Of a stretch of 8,100 nucleotides of DNA, positions 6,506 to 8,100 are shown piece by piece. Origin of the DNA: Acidobacteriota bacterium. GTDB taxonomy: Bacteria > Acidobacteriota > Terriglobia > Terriglobales > Acidobacteriaceae. The notes below the pieces were generated by a model. That model saw only the letters and a program-made list of their open reading frames with translations, had not been told where the DNA came from and did not search any database. Both the position numbers and the translations under genes were made by a program. The stretch covers positions 1-8,100 of the forward strand of contig QIAS01000029.1 of assembly GCA_003225615.1 (NCBI GenBank), given 5' to 3'. Every line of letters starts with the position of its first letter. Position 1 is the stretch's first letter.

Positions 6506-7268
6506 GGAGTCTTGCTCGCGGGAGCTGCGCATCATTCCCGTCCCCGTTCAAAGTGATATCAGACCCGGAGATGATTTGGCAGGAAAACTTCTGCAGGCGC
6601 TCAAGCATCTCGGTATATCGCTGATGGATGGTGACATTCTCGTCGTGAAGCACAAAATCGTTTCGAAATCCGAAGGCCGGCTGGTCGATCTCGAGCGAAT
6701 CAGGCCTTCTGCCAGTTCGCGGAAGTGGGCGCGGCGCTACAAACTGGACCCACGCGTGACCGAACTGGCTCTAAGTCAGAGCAAGCGCGTGGTTCGACGT
6801 AAGCAGGGTGTGCTAATCACCCAAACTCGTCACGGTCTGGTTTGCGCGAACAGTGGAGTTGACGTTTCTAACGTGGACGGCGGACGTCATGCTTTGCTTC
6901 TTCCCACGGATCCCGACCGCTCTGCCTTGCAACTGCACGGTAAGCTGCGAAAAAAACTGAAGCTCTCTATCCCGGTGATCATCAGTGACAGCTTTGGCCG
7001 CCCCTGGCGCGAGGGCTTGACCGAGGTGGCTATCGGCGTAGCTGGCATGAAGCCATTACACGATTACCGCAGCCAACGCGACCCTTACGGCTATGCCTTG
7101 CGGGTCAGTGTGGACGCTATCGCCGATGAATTGGCTTGCGCCTCGGGCCTGCTTTGCGGCAAGCTTGCTCGCACTCCGGCGTGTATCATTCGCGGGTTTC
7201 GATATCGGCGGGGCAGCGGCCGAGCCCGCGAGTTAATTCGTCCCGCAAAGAATGATCTGTTCCGTTGA
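6498..7268 (+). CDS. cofE: Coenzyme F420-0:L-glutamate ligase CofE (single-domain)
   Basis: GTP-dependent ligase that adds gamma-linked L-glutamates to F420-0 and so finishes the cofactor. The 256 residues equal the single-domain archaeal-type enzyme. The C-terminal FMN nitroreductase-like domain of mycobacterial FbiB, which reduces dehydro-F420, is absent. Visible signatures: GDILVVKHKIVSKSEGR (45-61), CANSGVDVSNV (116-126), LLPTDPDRSA (134-143), ISDSFGRPWREG (162-173), TEVAIGVAGM (175-184) and ADELACASGL (209-218). A residue that is usually Glu in the ES..VvR segment appears as Gln94 (SQSKRVVR). ATG 6498 overlaps the cofC stop by 8 nt and has no clear Shine-Dalgarno, which points to translational coupling. 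Its own TGA overlaps the cofH ribosome site. Confidence 0.94.
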   Translation: MNKESCSRELRIIPVPVQSDIRPGDDLAGKLLQALKHLGISLMDGDILVVKHKIVSKSEGRLVDLERIRPSASSRKWARRYKLDPRVTELALSQSKRVVRRKQGVLITQTRHGLVCANSGVDVSNVDGGRHALLLPTDPDRSALQLHGKLRKKLKLSIPVIISDSFGRPWREGLTEVAIGVAGMKPLHDYRSQRDPYGYALRVSVDAIADELACASGLLCGKLARTPACIIRGFRYRRGSGRARELIRPAKNDLFR

Positions 7269-7273
7269 GGAGG
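7268..7273 (+). promoter_or_regulatory. Ribosome binding site of cofH
   Basis: AGGAGG directly overlaps the last base of the cofE stop codon and lies 4 nt before GTG 7278. It fixes the cofH start and is the strongest Shine-Dalgarno in the cof operon. Confidence 0.75.
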
Positions 7274-7277
7274 ATTT

Positions 7278-8100
7278 GTGGTTAGAAAGTTGACGGATTC
7301 AGAACTCGAAAAGTTTCCTTCTCTCGACTGGACTCAAATCGCTCCCAGCATGACGCATGCCACGCGCGCCGCTGTGGACAAGGTCCTGGAGGCACAGGAC
7401 GGAAGCGTGCTCTCGCAACAAGAGTGTCTCTCGCTCGCCCATAGCGAAGGCAACGACCTGCTGGGACTGCTGGTTGCCGCTGATATTCTCCGCCGGGAAC
7501 TAGTCGGAAATCTCATCACCTACGTGGTCAATCGCAATATCAATTTCACCAACGTCTGCTTTGTCGGATGTAAGTTCTGCGCCTTCAGCCGCGAGATTCT
7601 TACTTTCTCAGCTTGGAACAGGTTGCTCAAAAGGCGGTGGAAGCCTGGGATCTTGGAGCAACCGAGGTGTGCATTCAAGGAGGCCTGCCGCATGGATTGC
7701 AGCCTTTTTATTATCGCGACATTCTGCGCGCCGTGAAGGCTGCCGTTCCTCGCATGCATATCCACGCCTTCTCTCCCATGGAAATACTGTATGGCGTGGA
7801 ACTCACGGGCATGCCGGTCGCCGACTATCTCTCCATGTTACGCGACAACGGCCTCGACACGCTGCCCGGAACCGCCGCCGAAATTCTCGATGACGATGTA
7901 CGTTTTGTTCTTTCTCGTAACAAACTATCCAGCGCGCAATGGAAACACATTATCCGCACCGCTCATGGCTGCGGAATCCGCACCACTTCCACCCTGATGT
8001 ATGGCCACACCGAAACCCCGGCGCACTGGGTAAACCAGTTGCTCTCGTTCCGCGAAATCCAGCAGCAGACAGGTGGGTTCACTGAATTCGTGCCGTTGGG
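7278..8100 (+). pseudogene. cofH: FO synthase subunit 2 (CofH), frameshifted and cut by the window end
   Basis: Radical SAM enzyme that forms the first intermediate of FO from tyrosine and a ribityl-aminouracil. GTG 7278 has a strong AGGAGG four nt upstream. The first frame gives good CofH up to R105: [20 protein letters not shown] with the CX3CX2C cysteines C94, C98 and C101. After 7592 this frame drifts into unrelated residues and stops at 7736. The true continuation is in the frame starting GAT 7595 ([18 protein letters not shown]...) and stays open to base 8100, with [40 protein letters not shown] and TTSTLMYGHTE. About four residues plus one base of the usual loop between CAF and the D-S/A-Y segment are missing, which fits a 13-nt deletion. 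Both halves are otherwise well conserved, so the lesion is recent or an assembly error. No slippery heptamer is present to suggest programmed frameshifting. The C-terminus lies outside the window. Confidence 0.85.

Noticed and set aside
7590..7600. Programmed ribosomal frameshift in cofH
   Set aside because: No slippery heptamer or downstream pseudoknot-like element was seen, and residues expected in the loop are missing, which a frameshift alone would not restore.
7561..7997. Open frames of 110 and 68 codons at the right end (7561-7893 and 7791-7997)
   Set aside because: Out-of-frame shadows. The conserved CofH continuation is in the third frame from 7595 and covers the whole region.

Overview
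The window looks like part of a bacterial chromosome of moderately high GC from a Gram-negative organism, most likely an acidobacterium. The main clue is the minus-strand gene at the left edge. It encodes a very large Oar-like TonB-dependent outer-membrane receptor with an N-terminal carboxypeptidase-regulatory-like domain, a family greatly expanded in Acidobacteria. The taxonomic call is an inference from family style, not from a marker gene.

Layout. Positions 1-2742 (minus) hold the first 914 codons of the receptor, which runs off the left edge. Positions 2803-3489 (minus) hold a GntR/FCD-family repressor that reads towards the receptor with a 60-nt gap. Positions 3490-3718 are a divergent control region. 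It holds a good sigma70-like promoter for the regulator, a dyad over that promoter's -35 box, a second perfect palindrome touching the regulator start codon, a weaker candidate promoter for the rightward genes, and a roughly 120-nt leader with a small hairpin. Positions 3719-8100 (plus) hold a tight operon, cofG-cofD-cofC-cofE-cofH, with overlaps or gaps of at most 9 nt.

Function. The five rightward genes are the whole core pathway for the deazaflavin cofactor F420. CofG and CofH together make the chromophore FO. CofC activates a three-carbon phospho-acid with GTP. CofD joins that unit to FO. CofE adds the glutamate tail. The two FO synthase halves are separate genes (not an FbiC fusion) and CofE is a single domain (not an FbiB fusion), so the set has the archaeal-type architecture rather than the mycobacterial one.

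The main anomaly is in cofH. Its reading frame breaks just after the radical-SAM cysteine motif (near 7593). The downstream sequence continues as well-conserved CofH in another frame to the window edge. About 13 nt seem to be missing compared with normal CofH. This is either a recent inactivating deletion or an assembly error, and it decides whether the operon can make F420. No RNA genes, CRISPR arrays, insertion sequences or convincing terminators were seen.
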